Notes under the pieces: model-generated
What the model saw: the letters and a program-made list of their open reading frames with translations, nothing else
The model's database searches: none
What the model was told of the DNA's origin: nothing
In this document: positions 33,479 to 42,805 of the stretch, piece after piece
How the letters are laid out: each line of letters starts with the position of its first letter
How positions within the stretch are numbered: position 1 is the first letter of the stretch
NCBI GenBank assembly: GCA_947492375.1
Contig: CANLMI010000001.1
Span: 806,001 to 870,000 of the forward strand
Direction: 5' to 3'
Source of the DNA: an uncultured Kordiimonas sp.
GTDB lineage: Bacteria > Pseudomonadota > Alphaproteobacteria > Sphingomonadales > Kordiimonadaceae
Length of the DNA: 64,000 bases
Made by a program: the position numbers and the translations under genes

Positions 33479-34969
33479 CTACTCTTCTTTATCTTCAAAA
33501 TCAGACTTTACTGCTAAATCAGCCCGCCTATGCACAACCCCACTCTGGATTACTAATTCAATATTATTTAAAGCGTCCAGAGTTTGGAGGGGGTTTGAAC
33601 TTAATAGAAGTAAGTCAGCCTGTTTGCCTACATCGATTGAGCCTAAATGGCGAAAGCCAAAGAACTCTGCATTACTCCAGGTCGCAGCTTTCAATATCTC
33701 TGCTGGAGAGATGCCTGCGGCCTTCCAGTGCTGCATCTCAAACCATCCATTCAGACCAGCCGGGTTGGCATAAGTAATATCACTGGGTGTATCACTGCCA
33801 AAAATCAATAATCCTCCTCGGTTTTGATAACGCGTGATGCCCTCGGTCACCATATTGATGGCCTCACGGTTCAACCTAGTCCAGTCACCTGTTTCCAGAT
33901 AAATTTTAGCGAAAGGAAACTCCGCTAATTTCTTCGCCCATGATTGCCCTTCATCCGAACCATACCATTCGAGCAACTCCTCTGGCACCACTCTGGCCAG
34001 CTCCGAAGACATCAAATAATCAGGGTTGAACAGGTCACGTTCGCCGAACAGGACCTGAACAGTAGGCTGCACCGCGATGGCCTGTTTTGCCACTCTATCA
34101 ATTATCTCCTCTATGGTGATTTCATTATCCAGTTCACCTCTTTTCCAGATACCATGAACAATTGCATTGACGCCTGCATCCGCCGCAAATTGCCATGCTT
34201 TAGCTGAATTAGCATGAATCATGACCGGCATCCCTTCAGCTCTGGCGCTTTCAACAAGTTCCCGGATCAGTTCTATAGATGGGGTTGGTAATTTTCTGTT
34301 CTCACCAAACCCTCTCTCATAGTGCGTTTTCACGCAGATGGCACCATCAGCCTTCATTCTTTCAACAACCGCCCTTGGGGTATGTTCCTTAGCATTGATA
34401 CCTTCAGGTACCTTGCTAACATCCGCCAGAAAATATGGCACTACTTTGTATCGTATCAATTTAGGGATGTATGCCATAGGATAGCCGTCCTGAAACGGTG
34501 CCCCGCCACAAAAGTATGCATGGGGTCTCAATTGTTGCTCATTCCAGTCAGATATAAAGTTTGGCTCATTATGAAGATCCACAACCGTTGTAAAACCATG
34601 ATAGAGATAGCTGCGAGGGATTTGTAACAAAGCATTCTTCACGATAGACGAATTCTCTGATTGCTGCTTCCAAGTCATTCCGGGCACACCAGCAAGGTGT
34701 GTATGACCATCGATTAGGCCAGGCACCAAAAATTTGCCCGTACCATCAATAATCTGCTCAGTTGCTCCTTCAGGCGGGTTTGATCTTACAGACGCAATTC
34801 TTCCGTTTTTAATAATGACGTACATACCTGATGCAACTGTCATTTCTGGCATTTCAACAATCGAGACATTACGAATAAGAACACCTTGTGCACGAAGTGC
34901 TACCTCCGCTTGCCAAAATAATATAAGGCCGCCCAAAAGCCGTAAGAATAAGGGAAAATGAACAATCAC
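33479..34969 (-). CDS. Exported amidohydrolase-family enzyme
   Basis: A 496-residue TIM-barrel metal hydrolase. A hydrophobic N-terminus (LRLLGGLILFWQ) suggests export or membrane anchoring. Metal-site motifs are GLIDGHTHLAG, VKTHYERG, VMIHANSA, IVHGIWKRG and FGSDTPSD, in the order typical of imidazolonepropionase-like or prolidase-like amidohydrolases. It is divergent from a membrane AraC-type regulator starting 114 bp away, so that regulator probably controls it. Substrate unknown. Confidence 0.88.
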   Translation of the reverse strand: MIVHFPLFLRLLGGLILFWQAEVALRAQGVLIRNVSIVEMPEMTVASGMYVIIKNGRIASVRSNPPEGATEQIIDGTGKFLVPGLIDGHTHLAGVPGMTWKQQSENSSIVKNALLQIPRSYLYHGFTTVVDLHNEPNFISDWNEQQLRPHAYFCGGAPFQDGYPMAYIPKLIRYKVVPYFLADVSKVPEGINAKEHTPRAVVERMKADGAICVKTHYERGFGENRKLPTPSIELIRELVESARAEGMPVMIHANSAKAWQFAADAGVNAIVHGIWKRGELDNEITIEEIIDRVAKQAIAVQPTVQVLFGERDLFNPDYLMSSELARVVPEELLEWYGSDEGQSWAKKLAEFPFAKIYLETGDWTRLNREAINMVTEGITRYQNRGGLLIFGSDTPSDITYANPAGLNGWFEMQHWKAAGISPAEILKAATWSNAEFFGFRHLGSIDVGKQADLLLLSSNPLQTLDALNNIELVIQSGVVHRRADLAVKSDFEDKEE

Positions 34970-35082
34970 GTCGTAATTCCTTTTCTCTCAAACATGTGGG
35001 AATGAACGTTAAAGGTCGACCAGTTTCGCGTTTTTGGTCGAAGTAGAATCTTGGAACACGCTCTAATTCCTGATAGAAAATT

Positions 35083-36141
35083 TTGATGATTATGCTCTTA
35101 TCACATATCAGTTTTGCAGCTGCTATTATTGCCTTATTGCTTTCCTCCCATCTTTCGGTAGTGAAGGCTGCTTCTCGCATGCCGCTAGTATTTCTCTCAC
35201 TGAGTTTTGCTTTTCTTGGGCTTCAAACCCTTTGCCTGTCTCTATTTGTTGCGGGTCTTGAAATCACATTAACTCGCTACTTAATGCCCGTTTTCGCCTT
35301 GTCCATTGGCCCATCATTGGCGTTGTTTACGATAGGGTCTAGCAAAGCCAAGTGGCGGCTATCTTTCATACACATTATTCATTATCTGCCAGCTATTAGC
35401 GTCCTTATTTTGCGCAATTGGGGCCCGTTTGCCAACCTGATTGATTTCATGATCCTTTTAAGTTTACTAAGCTATGGCCTGTTCATGGCGTTTCAAACCT
35501 TTAAAGGGCCGGTTCAGTTTGCCAACCTACTGCGCTATCGCAACGCCGCATGGCATTGGCAGGCGGTTTGCTCAATCATTATTTTGCTGTCGTTTTTTGG
35601 CGAAATATTTATCAACCTGGAACTGAAAAGCGGATTAGCTCTAGCCGAAAGCTGGTCACTCTTTATCATTACGCTACTCAAAGTGGCTCTGTTATTATTC
35701 ATTATTTTTTCCGTCATGACGCGGTCATCACGATTTGAATGGGTATATGTTTTTGGACAATCGAGATATGGCAAAACACCAAGCACCCTGGTAGCATCAG
35801 AATATTTGGATGAGATTGAAGGCTTTACACACCTATTGGACGAGAAAAAAATTTACCTCGAAGAGAATACAAATCTTGAGGCCATTGCCGCAAGATTGGG
35901 GACAACACAAAGACACCTCTCCGAAGCCATCAACCTTACATGGGGCGAAAGTTTCTCAAAGGTGATGAATAGACGACGAGTTGCCGAAGCCCAAAGGCTA
36001 TTACTAGCTTATCCGAAAATGCGAGTATCCGAAGTTGTGTATCAATCTGGCTTCCGTAACAAATCTGCATTTAATCACGAATTTCACGCCTTTACATCCA
36101 TGTCTCCAACAGCGTTTAGAGAGTTGCATTTAAAATCCTGA
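35083..36141 (+). CDS. AraC-family regulator with membrane sensor domain
   Basis: 352 residues. About seven hydrophobic helices in residues 1-210 are followed by a cytoplasmic AraC/XylS DNA-binding domain (about 245-350: LEAIAARLGTTQRHLSEAI, then VYQSGFRNKSAFNHEFHAF). This architecture senses a membrane or periplasmic signal. Divergent to the amidohydrolase gene. Ligand unknown. Confidence 0.88.
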   Translation: MMIMLLSHISFAAAIIALLLSSHLSVVKAASRMPLVFLSLSFAFLGLQTLCLSLFVAGLEITLTRYLMPVFALSIGPSLALFTIGSSKAKWRLSFIHIIHYLPAISVLILRNWGPFANLIDFMILLSLLSYGLFMAFQTFKGPVQFANLLRYRNAAWHWQAVCSIIILLSFFGEIFINLELKSGLALAESWSLFIITLLKVALLLFIIFSVMTRSSRFEWVYVFGQSRYGKTPSTLVASEYLDEIEGFTHLLDEKKIYLEENTNLEAIAARLGTTQRHLSEAINLTWGESFSKVMNRRRVAEAQRLLLAYPKMRVSEVVYQSGFRNKSAFNHEFHAFTSMSPTAFRELHLKS

Positions 36142-36460
36142 TGACAAAGATTAAACATCTTCACATCATTTTTCTAAAGATAAGGTCAATATTCTTCTGC
36201 TTGACTGATATGCCCATTCACTTGCTTTGCTTATTAGAAAAATCAAAGGCCCATCCATGTGGTAGGGCGTTATTTATGAGAGCAGAAATTAGTCATAATC
36301 AGATGCTTTTAAATGGCCGTTTGCTGAAAAGTCGATTGATACGTTAAAGGTCATTACTTTTAAATTTTTCATCACGATTAACACTGTTTACGTCATATCA
36401 GGTGGTCTAAAGTTTTCATTATTTTATAGGCCTTAATATGTAAACGTAGCCTAATGGCTT
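36142..36460. other. Intergenic region, no supported gene
   Basis: AT-rich stretch of about 320 bases. One short plus-strand frame (68 codons at 36141-36347) overlaps the AraC stop and lacks a ribosome site or coding character. No hairpin terminator or RNA gene was recognised. Confidence 0.6.
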
Positions 36461-36976
36461 CTATTCAACTGATACTTCAGACTTGATCCATTTTCGAATT
36501 CGCTTTCTTGCATTAATATACGGTGAAGAGCTATTAAATTGAATCATTCGGCCTTTAGTCCATTTACCATGCCACGGTTGACCATATAGTTCGTCGTTTG
36601 AGCGAAATGCTACGGTTTCTGTCAACGCAGTCTTGGCCTTACGAAGCCGTGTCAACAAATCAGGCCATGATACCATGTCAAAGTCAGTGTAAAATTTTTG
36701 TGCTAAAAGGCCAAGTTGGTTCCATTTAAATCCAATTTCTGGAAAGTCTACTTGCTGTCCACAATCATCTCTTTCCAACCACTTTAACACAAGCTCAGTC
36801 CAACCAATAAGATAGGCAGCTAAATTCGCAGGACTCATATGTGTATTTTTAACATGACCATCCATTGAAGAAACTTTTGAATACTCCATAGGAACACGCT
36901 CTAAATCTGACATAAGTTTGTCAAATGTAAAATTGATTGCATCCAATAATTCTGATTTTGACGTGGGAATTGCCAT
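36461..36976 (-). CDS. ClbS/DfsB-family four-helix-bundle protein
   Basis: 171 residues. MAIPTSKSELLDAI, then SPANLAAYLIGWTELVLKW and a C-terminal NSSSPYINARKRIRKW match the ClbS/DfsB (DinB-related) family. ClbS itself is a colibactin-resistance hydrolase, but most family members have no known substrate. It appears to be a single-gene unit. Confidence 0.87.
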   Translation of the reverse strand: MAIPTSKSELLDAINFTFDKLMSDLERVPMEYSKVSSMDGHVKNTHMSPANLAAYLIGWTELVLKWLERDDCGQQVDFPEIGFKWNQLGLLAQKFYTDFDMVSWPDLLTRLRKAKTALTETVAFRSNDELYGQPWHGKWTKGRMIQFNSSSPYINARKRIRKWIKSEVSVE

Positions 36977-37172
36977 ACAGCCCTCAAAGTAAACGGTATA
37001 CTTAATACAAACTATTAACCATCTCGATAACGTGCATCTATCCTCAAAAATGAAAAAGGCGCCTATCTATAACTTTACCTAAGGCAGACGAACTCTAAAC
37101 CCTATTGTAGTCTGTCATTAACTACGTAAAGCTCTGTTACAATTAGATCAGAATGAACTCAACGCACATAGC

Positions 37173-39599
37173 CTATTCAACCCTTAAGGCATTTACCGGG
37201 CTTTCAGTGGAAACTTTTATCGCGTCATATAATAACAGTATTAAGATAATTAACATTAACACTATTAATGGCAACAATAATATAGCACTGCCTATCTCAA
37301 TACGTTCCACATAGAGTGCCAACCACTGCTCGCCGAAATACCACCCAATTGGCAGCGCCAGAATTGTACTAATGAGTAAAGGCCTAATCGATTGCAATAT
37401 TACAGGAATAAAAATCTGATACGGTCGTGCACCCAAGCACTTACGAATAGCAGCGGATTTTCGCATTGCCATTTGTGCAGTTCTAAGTAATGCCATAAAT
37501 CCCGTAAGCGCTATGCACGCCGCGATAATACCAAAAAATGTCAACAAATTAGAGCGGTCTACAGCACCAGCAAAACTGGATTCAATTTCACTCGCTACCG
37601 ACACTCTATCAATAGCAAACTCTGGCAATATTTCTCTCCATATTGCATCAATCGCTTTGATTGTCTCAGCATCAGCCCCGTCTTGTAGTCTTGCGAGAAT
37701 TGTACCTTGGTTCCAAGGCCAGTTAATAAAGAAACGCGGTAAAATTTGTGTATCAGAGGGTTCAAACCGAAAGTCAGGCACAATGCCAACAATTGTAAGT
37801 TCAAATTGCCATGTACCCGTTCCTTGAACAATAGCGCCGATTGCATCTTCCGGATTATCAAAACCCAGTAATTTGATAGCTGCTTCATTAGCCATAATGT
37901 TAGCTGAACCAGTATTATCACCTTGGCTTCGGGCATCCAACTGGTCGCCAGGGAAATCACGCACAAGCGCACGCCCGATAAAGGGCTCAATCCCAAGTAC
38001 CTTCAATAAATTGGCATCCCCTCCTTGATATGAAATATTTACCGCGTCATTACTTTCATCACCAGTAAGCCGAACCTGCATAGAAGCTGTGTTTTGACCC
38101 GGCAACCAGGCAACAAGGCCAACCTCCTCCACACCGGGTAGCCTATTAATACGATCAGCAACCAACCGGGCATGGTCGATATAATCAGGCACATTCGAAA
38201 GCCTTACTGCCTGAAGGGTATCTGGGCTGTATCCCAAATCCAGATTGCGCAGATGGCTAGTTTGAAAATGGCTTATCGTCGCCAGAATAATAACACTTAG
38301 AGAGACGGTAAATTGCACAACTAACATAATATTAGCGAACAAAGATTTAACCCCCAAACCCAGATGTTTTTTACTTTGCAGCAATTGTGCCGGGCTTACA
38401 CGTTCAATTTTAGAAAAAGAGAAAACACTCGATAAAACTGCGGGAACTAAAGCAGAAAAAAGAGCAATGGTTATAATACTTCCGTCAATAGTAACATTGC
38501 CCATTGAATGCTCACCAAAAAACAAAAGAGGCACTAAGATTTCATGCGCAGCAAGGCTAATCGGAAACGCAGGGATACTAAACATAATAGTACGCCATGC
38601 GATTGTGGCTATGATATCTTTTCGCTCAGCACCATGTATTTTTTTCATTAAAATGAGCTTGAGGCGTATCAAGCTATCGGTCGTTGTTAAAAATACAGAA
38701 TTAAGAATAACAGCGAGGAAAATCAGCACACCAATCCCTGCAAAAACCTTTAGCTGAAATTTATCGCCGCGCGGCCTGAGCGTATAAAAATCAGTAGGCA
38801 GAAGATGTATTTCCCTAATGGGTGAGAAAATATAGTTTAATCTTTCGCTTGTTATTCTACCATCTGAAGCTGGTATGTTTTGATCAATAAAAGCAGCAAT
38901 ATTTTTATTCAAACCCTCAAAAGACTCTATGCTTTTAAGGCGTACATATGTATGCGCTGCATACCAATTCCAATTTGATAATATATTCCCCGTACGTTCC
39001 ATATAGGCGGTTGGTATCGGGATAAAAATATCGTTGGCAAAATGAGTATCTGATGGCCACGCTGGTAACACGGCGATAACTTGAAAATCTTCGGCCCCGT
39101 ATGGCATCTGAACCGTTATGGTTTCACCAACAACATTCGACTTCCCAAAATATTTGATTGCCGCAGTTTCTGTTATAACTGTTGTTGATGCTTCTAATTT
39201 CGGCCGTTCTGCGCCGTGTATCGTCGGTAATCGCACAACATTAAAAAAGCCTGGGTCAGTCCAGAATACTAACTCGTTAAAGACAGCATCTCTTTTTTGA
39301 ACGCTTAAAGGTCTGACTAATAACCGTGCAGTATCGATGATATCATCTGGTGCAAATGCTGGTAGCGCCTCAGACACAGGCGCAGGAACAGTTGCAAGCC
39401 GCGTACCGCTTGAGGGAAACACTGTGCTTATTTTGGCTGTAACTTCATGATCTTCGATCCATGTATCATAACCAACTTCGCTTGCGATATAAGATGCGAT
39501 CATCAAAATCGCCGTCAGCGCAATTGTTATACCAAACCCGCTTGCAAATATAGGCAGTGTTGCTTTGCCAACCTTTGGGAATAACCTTGAAAATTGCAC
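37173..39599 (-). CDS. MacB/FtsX-type permease without ATPase partner
   Basis: 808 residues. The layout is an N-terminal helix, a large periplasmic domain, three helices (about 285-380), then a fourth helix near 420, a second periplasmic domain and three C-terminal helices (about 690-795). This is the double-FtsX arrangement of MacB-like peptide/lipid exporters. Motifs such as RKCLGARPYQIF and the closing SPVNALR are typical. No ABC ATPase or HlyD-type adaptor lies next to it, which is unusual. Confidence 0.87.
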   Translation of the reverse strand: MQFSRLFPKVGKATLPIFASGFGITIALTAILMIASYIASEVGYDTWIEDHEVTAKISTVFPSSGTRLATVPAPVSEALPAFAPDDIIDTARLLVRPLSVQKRDAVFNELVFWTDPGFFNVVRLPTIHGAERPKLEASTTVITETAAIKYFGKSNVVGETITVQMPYGAEDFQVIAVLPAWPSDTHFANDIFIPIPTAYMERTGNILSNWNWYAAHTYVRLKSIESFEGLNKNIAAFIDQNIPASDGRITSERLNYIFSPIREIHLLPTDFYTLRPRGDKFQLKVFAGIGVLIFLAVILNSVFLTTTDSLIRLKLILMKKIHGAERKDIIATIAWRTIMFSIPAFPISLAAHEILVPLLFFGEHSMGNVTIDGSIITIALFSALVPAVLSSVFSFSKIERVSPAQLLQSKKHLGLGVKSLFANIMLVVQFTVSLSVIILATISHFQTSHLRNLDLGYSPDTLQAVRLSNVPDYIDHARLVADRINRLPGVEEVGLVAWLPGQNTASMQVRLTGDESNDAVNISYQGGDANLLKVLGIEPFIGRALVRDFPGDQLDARSQGDNTGSANIMANEAAIKLLGFDNPEDAIGAIVQGTGTWQFELTIVGIVPDFRFEPSDTQILPRFFINWPWNQGTILARLQDGADAETIKAIDAIWREILPEFAIDRVSVASEIESSFAGAVDRSNLLTFFGIIAACIALTGFMALLRTAQMAMRKSAAIRKCLGARPYQIFIPVILQSIRPLLISTILALPIGWYFGEQWLALYVERIEIGSAILLLPLIVLMLIILILLLYDAIKVSTESPVNALRVE

Positions 39600-39666
39600 T
39601 TTTCACCTCCTCTGGCAGAACAGAACTTCACAAACTAAAAGGCAGGTTGTCAGCCCTACCCGCTAT

Positions 39667-40266
39667 TCAATAATCAGTGCCCTCATATGGATTTAACACT
39701 AAAACCAATCGCTTTTTTCCGGTTCCCTTGATTGGTGGAGAGCGATGAATCACAGGGTCATTTGTCGCCAGACGCCCCTTAAAAAGCCCCACCTCGCCGG
39801 GGGCCATTTCATGAATAGAATTAGGTTCAATCTCTTCCCCTGCTTGATCATCACCGCTGTCCAGCCACTGTGTACCAGGCCCTGAATATGTTGAAATCAA
39901 ACCTAGTGTGACAAAGTCACTATGAAATTTTCGGCAGGCATCACCGTCGATCACTTCCAGACGCAGTTCAATCTCTTGCGTGCATGCAAATGGTTGAAAT
40001 ATTTTGCACAAATCCGAGATATCGTTGATCAAGTTGGTTAAAGCTGCACCTTCAATATACCCGGCTTGTACCACAGCACTCTGTAACAGTGAGCGGCATT
40101 TATCAAAACGCACGATCGTACGAAAACTTTTTGGGTTATTAATCAACAAAATATCAGCGTCAAAAGACAACTGCCGCCGCCAAATTGCTATATTACAATT
40201 CTTATTTTTAATATCATCAAACACACACGGCTGAGTGGAAATTGCTGCGCTGGTTTCGGCAATCAT
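39667..40266 (-). CDS. DUF1826 protein
   Basis: About 199 residues. The pattern IAIWRRQL, a central FHSDFVTLGLISTYSGPGTQW and RSPPIKGTGKKRLVLVLNP is characteristic of DUF1826 proteins, whose fold resembles 2-oxoglutarate-dependent oxygenases (His-x-Asp in FHSDF and a distal His). Such genes are often found in zinc-limitation regulons. The start is set at the ATG 40266 (MIAETSAAI); the upstream extension crosses an operator-like palindrome. Confidence 0.8.
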   Translation of the reverse strand: MIAETSAAISTQPCVFDDIKNKNCNIAIWRRQLSFDADILLINNPKSFRTIVRFDKCRSLLQSAVVQAGYIEGAALTNLINDISDLCKIFQPFACTQEIELRLEVIDGDACRKFHSDFVTLGLISTYSGPGTQWLDSGDDQAGEEIEPNSIHEMAPGEVGLFKGRLATNDPVIHRSPPIKGTGKKRLVLVLNPYEGTDY

Positions 40267-40303
40267 TACGTATTTATACCTTATGGCTAATTGATTATTT
40301 ATA

Positions 40304-40317
40304 TATGGTATACCATA
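40304..40317. promoter_or_regulatory. Perfect 14-bp palindrome upstream of DUF1826
   Basis: TATGGTATACCATA lies 38 bp before the DUF1826 start within AT-rich DNA. It could be an operator, perhaps for the Fur/Zur-type regulator encoded at 49718. The sequence is not a clear match to a known Zur box. Confidence 0.4.
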
Positions 40318-40439
40318 ACAATATCTATTGGTAATCTGCAAGTATCGGCGCATAATATTTATTTTTCGCTAGAGCTTATCGGTTCCGTATAATAAAGACT
40401 TTCATACTGAAGGTGCGTCAACAAAGTTGGAATAAATTA

Positions 40440-41510
40440 ATGAATTCAATGTTCATCCGGTTAGCTGTCACAGTTATTGCATTTTTATTGGTAATACCCG
40501 AAAAGTCACTGGTAGCAGCCGATAAAGAACCAATCATTATCCGCGATATATCTGTTGCATCCGGCACTAAGGTTACGACTGATATTTCTATTGCAGCTCA
40601 TAAGGCAAACACTTCTGTCCCCATAACGGTTGTTAATGGAAACAAGCCGGGACCTACGCTTCTGCTCCTTGCGGGTGTGCATGGGTCAGAATATTCCCCC
40701 ATAGTTGCAATGCAAAAACTGGCACCAAAGCTTAACCCCCAAGACATATCAGGCGCTGTAATTATTGTTCATATTGCTAATATGCCCGCCTATTTGGGGC
40801 GTACAGTCTATACAAGCCCTATCGATGATAAAAACCTAAATCGCGTCTTTCCAGGAACCCCCGATGGCTCGCTTACGGAACGCATTGCCTATTTCCTGAC
40901 AAGCGAATTATACCCCCTGGCTGACGCTGTGCTTGATATGCATTCAGGCGACGGTAATGAACAACTGAGGCCCTCCTGGACAGGATATTATGGCACTGCG
41001 GGGTCTGAAGACGTCATCAAGGCCTCACGCGCGATGGCGCATGCGTTTGGCATTGAATATATTGTCGAGTTTCAGTGGGAGTTGACAAATATTGAAAACG
41101 CAATCTGGGCTGGTTCTGCCGCTATTGCGAAAAACATTCCATCGATTGATGTTGAAGCTGGTGGAATGGGAATATATGACGAACAGGCGATTGCCCAAAT
41201 TGAAGACGGGGTGCGCCGAATTATGTCTCATATGGGCATTACGGATGAAGTTTTCCCTGCTAAACCACCTGCTAAAATCATCACTGACCGCCAATCAATT
41301 AAAGCACCAGAAAACGGATCGTGGGTTCCTCTAATCGATGCCGGGAACAAGGTAAATAAAGGTGACCTGATCGGATATATGACCGATTGGCATGGCAACC
41401 GTATCTTTGAAGCAAAAGCGCCAATTGACGGCCTTTTATTACTTCGCTTTGAGGCCCCCCCTGCCCTTAAGGGAGAGACGCTGGCAGTTGTGGCGACAAC
41501 GACAAAATAG
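40440..41510 (+). CDS. Secreted succinylglutamate desuccinylase/aspartoacylase-like enzyme
   Basis: About 356 residues with a signal peptide (LAVTVIAFLLVIPEKSLVAA). The M14-related zinc motif is VHGSEYSP (HxxE), followed by DMHSGDGNEQLRP and a later VEAGGMGIYDE. A C-terminal beta-barrel (WVPLIDAGNKVNKGDLIGY) is typical of AstE/AspA-type deacylases. ATG 40440 is preferred for the signal peptide. It would act on N-acyl amino acids or related amides outside the cytoplasm. Confidence 0.87.
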   Translation: MNSMFIRLAVTVIAFLLVIPEKSLVAADKEPIIIRDISVASGTKVTTDISIAAHKANTSVPITVVNGNKPGPTLLLLAGVHGSEYSPIVAMQKLAPKLNPQDISGAVIIVHIANMPAYLGRTVYTSPIDDKNLNRVFPGTPDGSLTERIAYFLTSELYPLADAVLDMHSGDGNEQLRPSWTGYYGTAGSEDVIKASRAMAHAFGIEYIVEFQWELTNIENAIWAGSAAIAKNIPSIDVEAGGMGIYDEQAIAQIEDGVRRIMSHMGITDEVFPAKPPAKIITDRQSIKAPENGSWVPLIDAGNKVNKGDLIGYMTDWHGNRIFEAKAPIDGLLLLRFEAPPALKGETLAVVATTTK

Positions 41511-41528
41511 TCGCCGCCACAATGCCAG
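41481..41528. terminator. Long imperfect hairpin between converging genes
   Basis: CTGGCAGTTGTGGCGAC pairs with GTCGCC, GCCACAA and GCCAG across the end of the aspartoacylase gene, with small bulges. It probably terminates one or both converging units. There is no clear T-run. Confidence 0.5.
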
Positions 41529-41539
41529 CACCCTATAAT

Positions 41540-42805
41540 CTATTTCCTATCACTGAGAGCTTTAAACCGGGGCAAGTTTGCGAGCGTAATTGCCTCATAT
41601 GCTGCCCCCTTAAACAATAGCGGATAATAATATTCCCGTAGCGATCCATGAAAGTTACGCACATGCTGTTGATAGTGCATAGCGGCCTTTGCGTCAGTTC
41701 CTGCGACGCCAGTCAAAGAACGTTCTGTGAGCGAAGACGGTGATAAGAACGCAAACCACTGTGCAGCTTTATCTCTCTTTAAAATTGCTGCGCGACGTTT
41801 TTCAGACATGTCAGCAACGCTTTGGTCACCCACTTGCTGGAACGCGTAATACCATTTCCATTCAAAAGGACGGTTGATTTCCGCATATTCTGCCCATTCA
41901 GGATGTTCCTTCACAAACGTTTCCATCGTGGCTTCTTTCGGCAAGTCCCAAGCATCATTTACACTCTCACGCTGGGTCAAGATGATATCGCCTCCTTCAG
42001 GCGCCGGTATAATAGCTTCAATGAATGCATCACTCATAGCGGGCACAACAAAAGTTGTTAACATCCAGACTGCAAGCAAACCAGACGCAATCGTTGGACC
42101 GGCATATGAACGCGCGGAAGCCCATAAACACAGAAATGACCAAAATAGAATTTGCGCTATCGCAATACCTAAAACACTTACTATAGAAAGAAGACTTGCC
42201 CCAGATACCATTGCTCCAAAAAGAAATGGAATAAGAACACCAATACTTAAAAGTATAACACGAACAAACGCCCGCGAACGCCATAAATTATTATCACTTG
42301 CGGAGGTCGCAACCAAAAGATCATGCCGCCCTGCTGCCCGCTCAGATGCGCGAAGGTCATGCAATAAGATAATCAGGAACACTGGCATGAGTATACTTAG
42401 TACGAATGCAAAATCGAATTGACCAGACTGCGCAAGCTCAGCGTTCGCCGTGTCAGATTCGTAAATTTGCGCCTCCAACGCCAACATACGAATACGATGT
42501 TTCCACGGGCTTGTATCACGTTCGCCGAGCGCTGCAAACGCAAGTCTGGATGGTGGGTCATACGTAAGATGAAAGCTATAATAAGCCGCACCGCCGTAGT
42601 CAGACTCTTTAGCTAAAACCGCCGCACGGTCTTTGGCATCCGCAACCAATAATCGCTCGATAGTTTCCTGTTGCCGCTCAACCTCGCTGAGGCCAGACCA
42701 AACAGAAAACACTGACAAGCTAATCGCAACAAGGACCAAAACTATAGCAGCAGGTTGCTTAAGGAAAAAACGTAATTCCCGGGTAAAAGACGAAAACATA
42801 CTCAT
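41540..42805 (-). CDS. DUF3526-type ABC permease, second subunit
   Basis: 421 residues. It has an N-terminal helix, a large periplasmic loop and a group of five hydrophobic helices (about 130-280), then a long soluble C-terminus. The pattern matches DUF3526-type ABC-2-like permeases. It overlaps the upstream permease gene by four bases and forms a three-gene exporter with the ATPase at 44232-44954. Substrate unknown; such systems often sit near TonB-receptor genes, as here. Confidence 0.8.
   Translation of the reverse strand: MSMFSSFTRELRFFLKQPAAIVLVLVAISLSVFSVWSGLSEVERQQETIERLLVADAKDRAAVLAKESDYGGAAYYSFHLTYDPPSRLAFAALGERDTSPWKHRIRMLALEAQIYESDTANAELAQSGQFDFAFVLSILMPVFLIILLHDLRASERAAGRHDLLVATSASDNNLWRSRAFVRVILLSIGVLIPFLFGAMVSGASLLSIVSVLGIAIAQILFWSFLCLWASARSYAGPTIASGLLAVWMLTTFVVPAMSDAFIEAIIPAPEGGDIILTQRESVNDAWDLPKEATMETFVKEHPEWAEYAEINRPFEWKWYYAFQQVGDQSVADMSEKRRAAILKRDKAAQWFAFLSPSSLTERSLTGVAGTDAKAAMHYQQHVRNFHGSLREYYYPLLFKGAAYEAITLANLPRFKALSDRK

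Noticed and set aside
36141-36347. Possible 68-residue gene after the AraC regulator
   Set aside because: It overlaps the preceding stop, lacks a ribosome site and shows no protein-like pattern.
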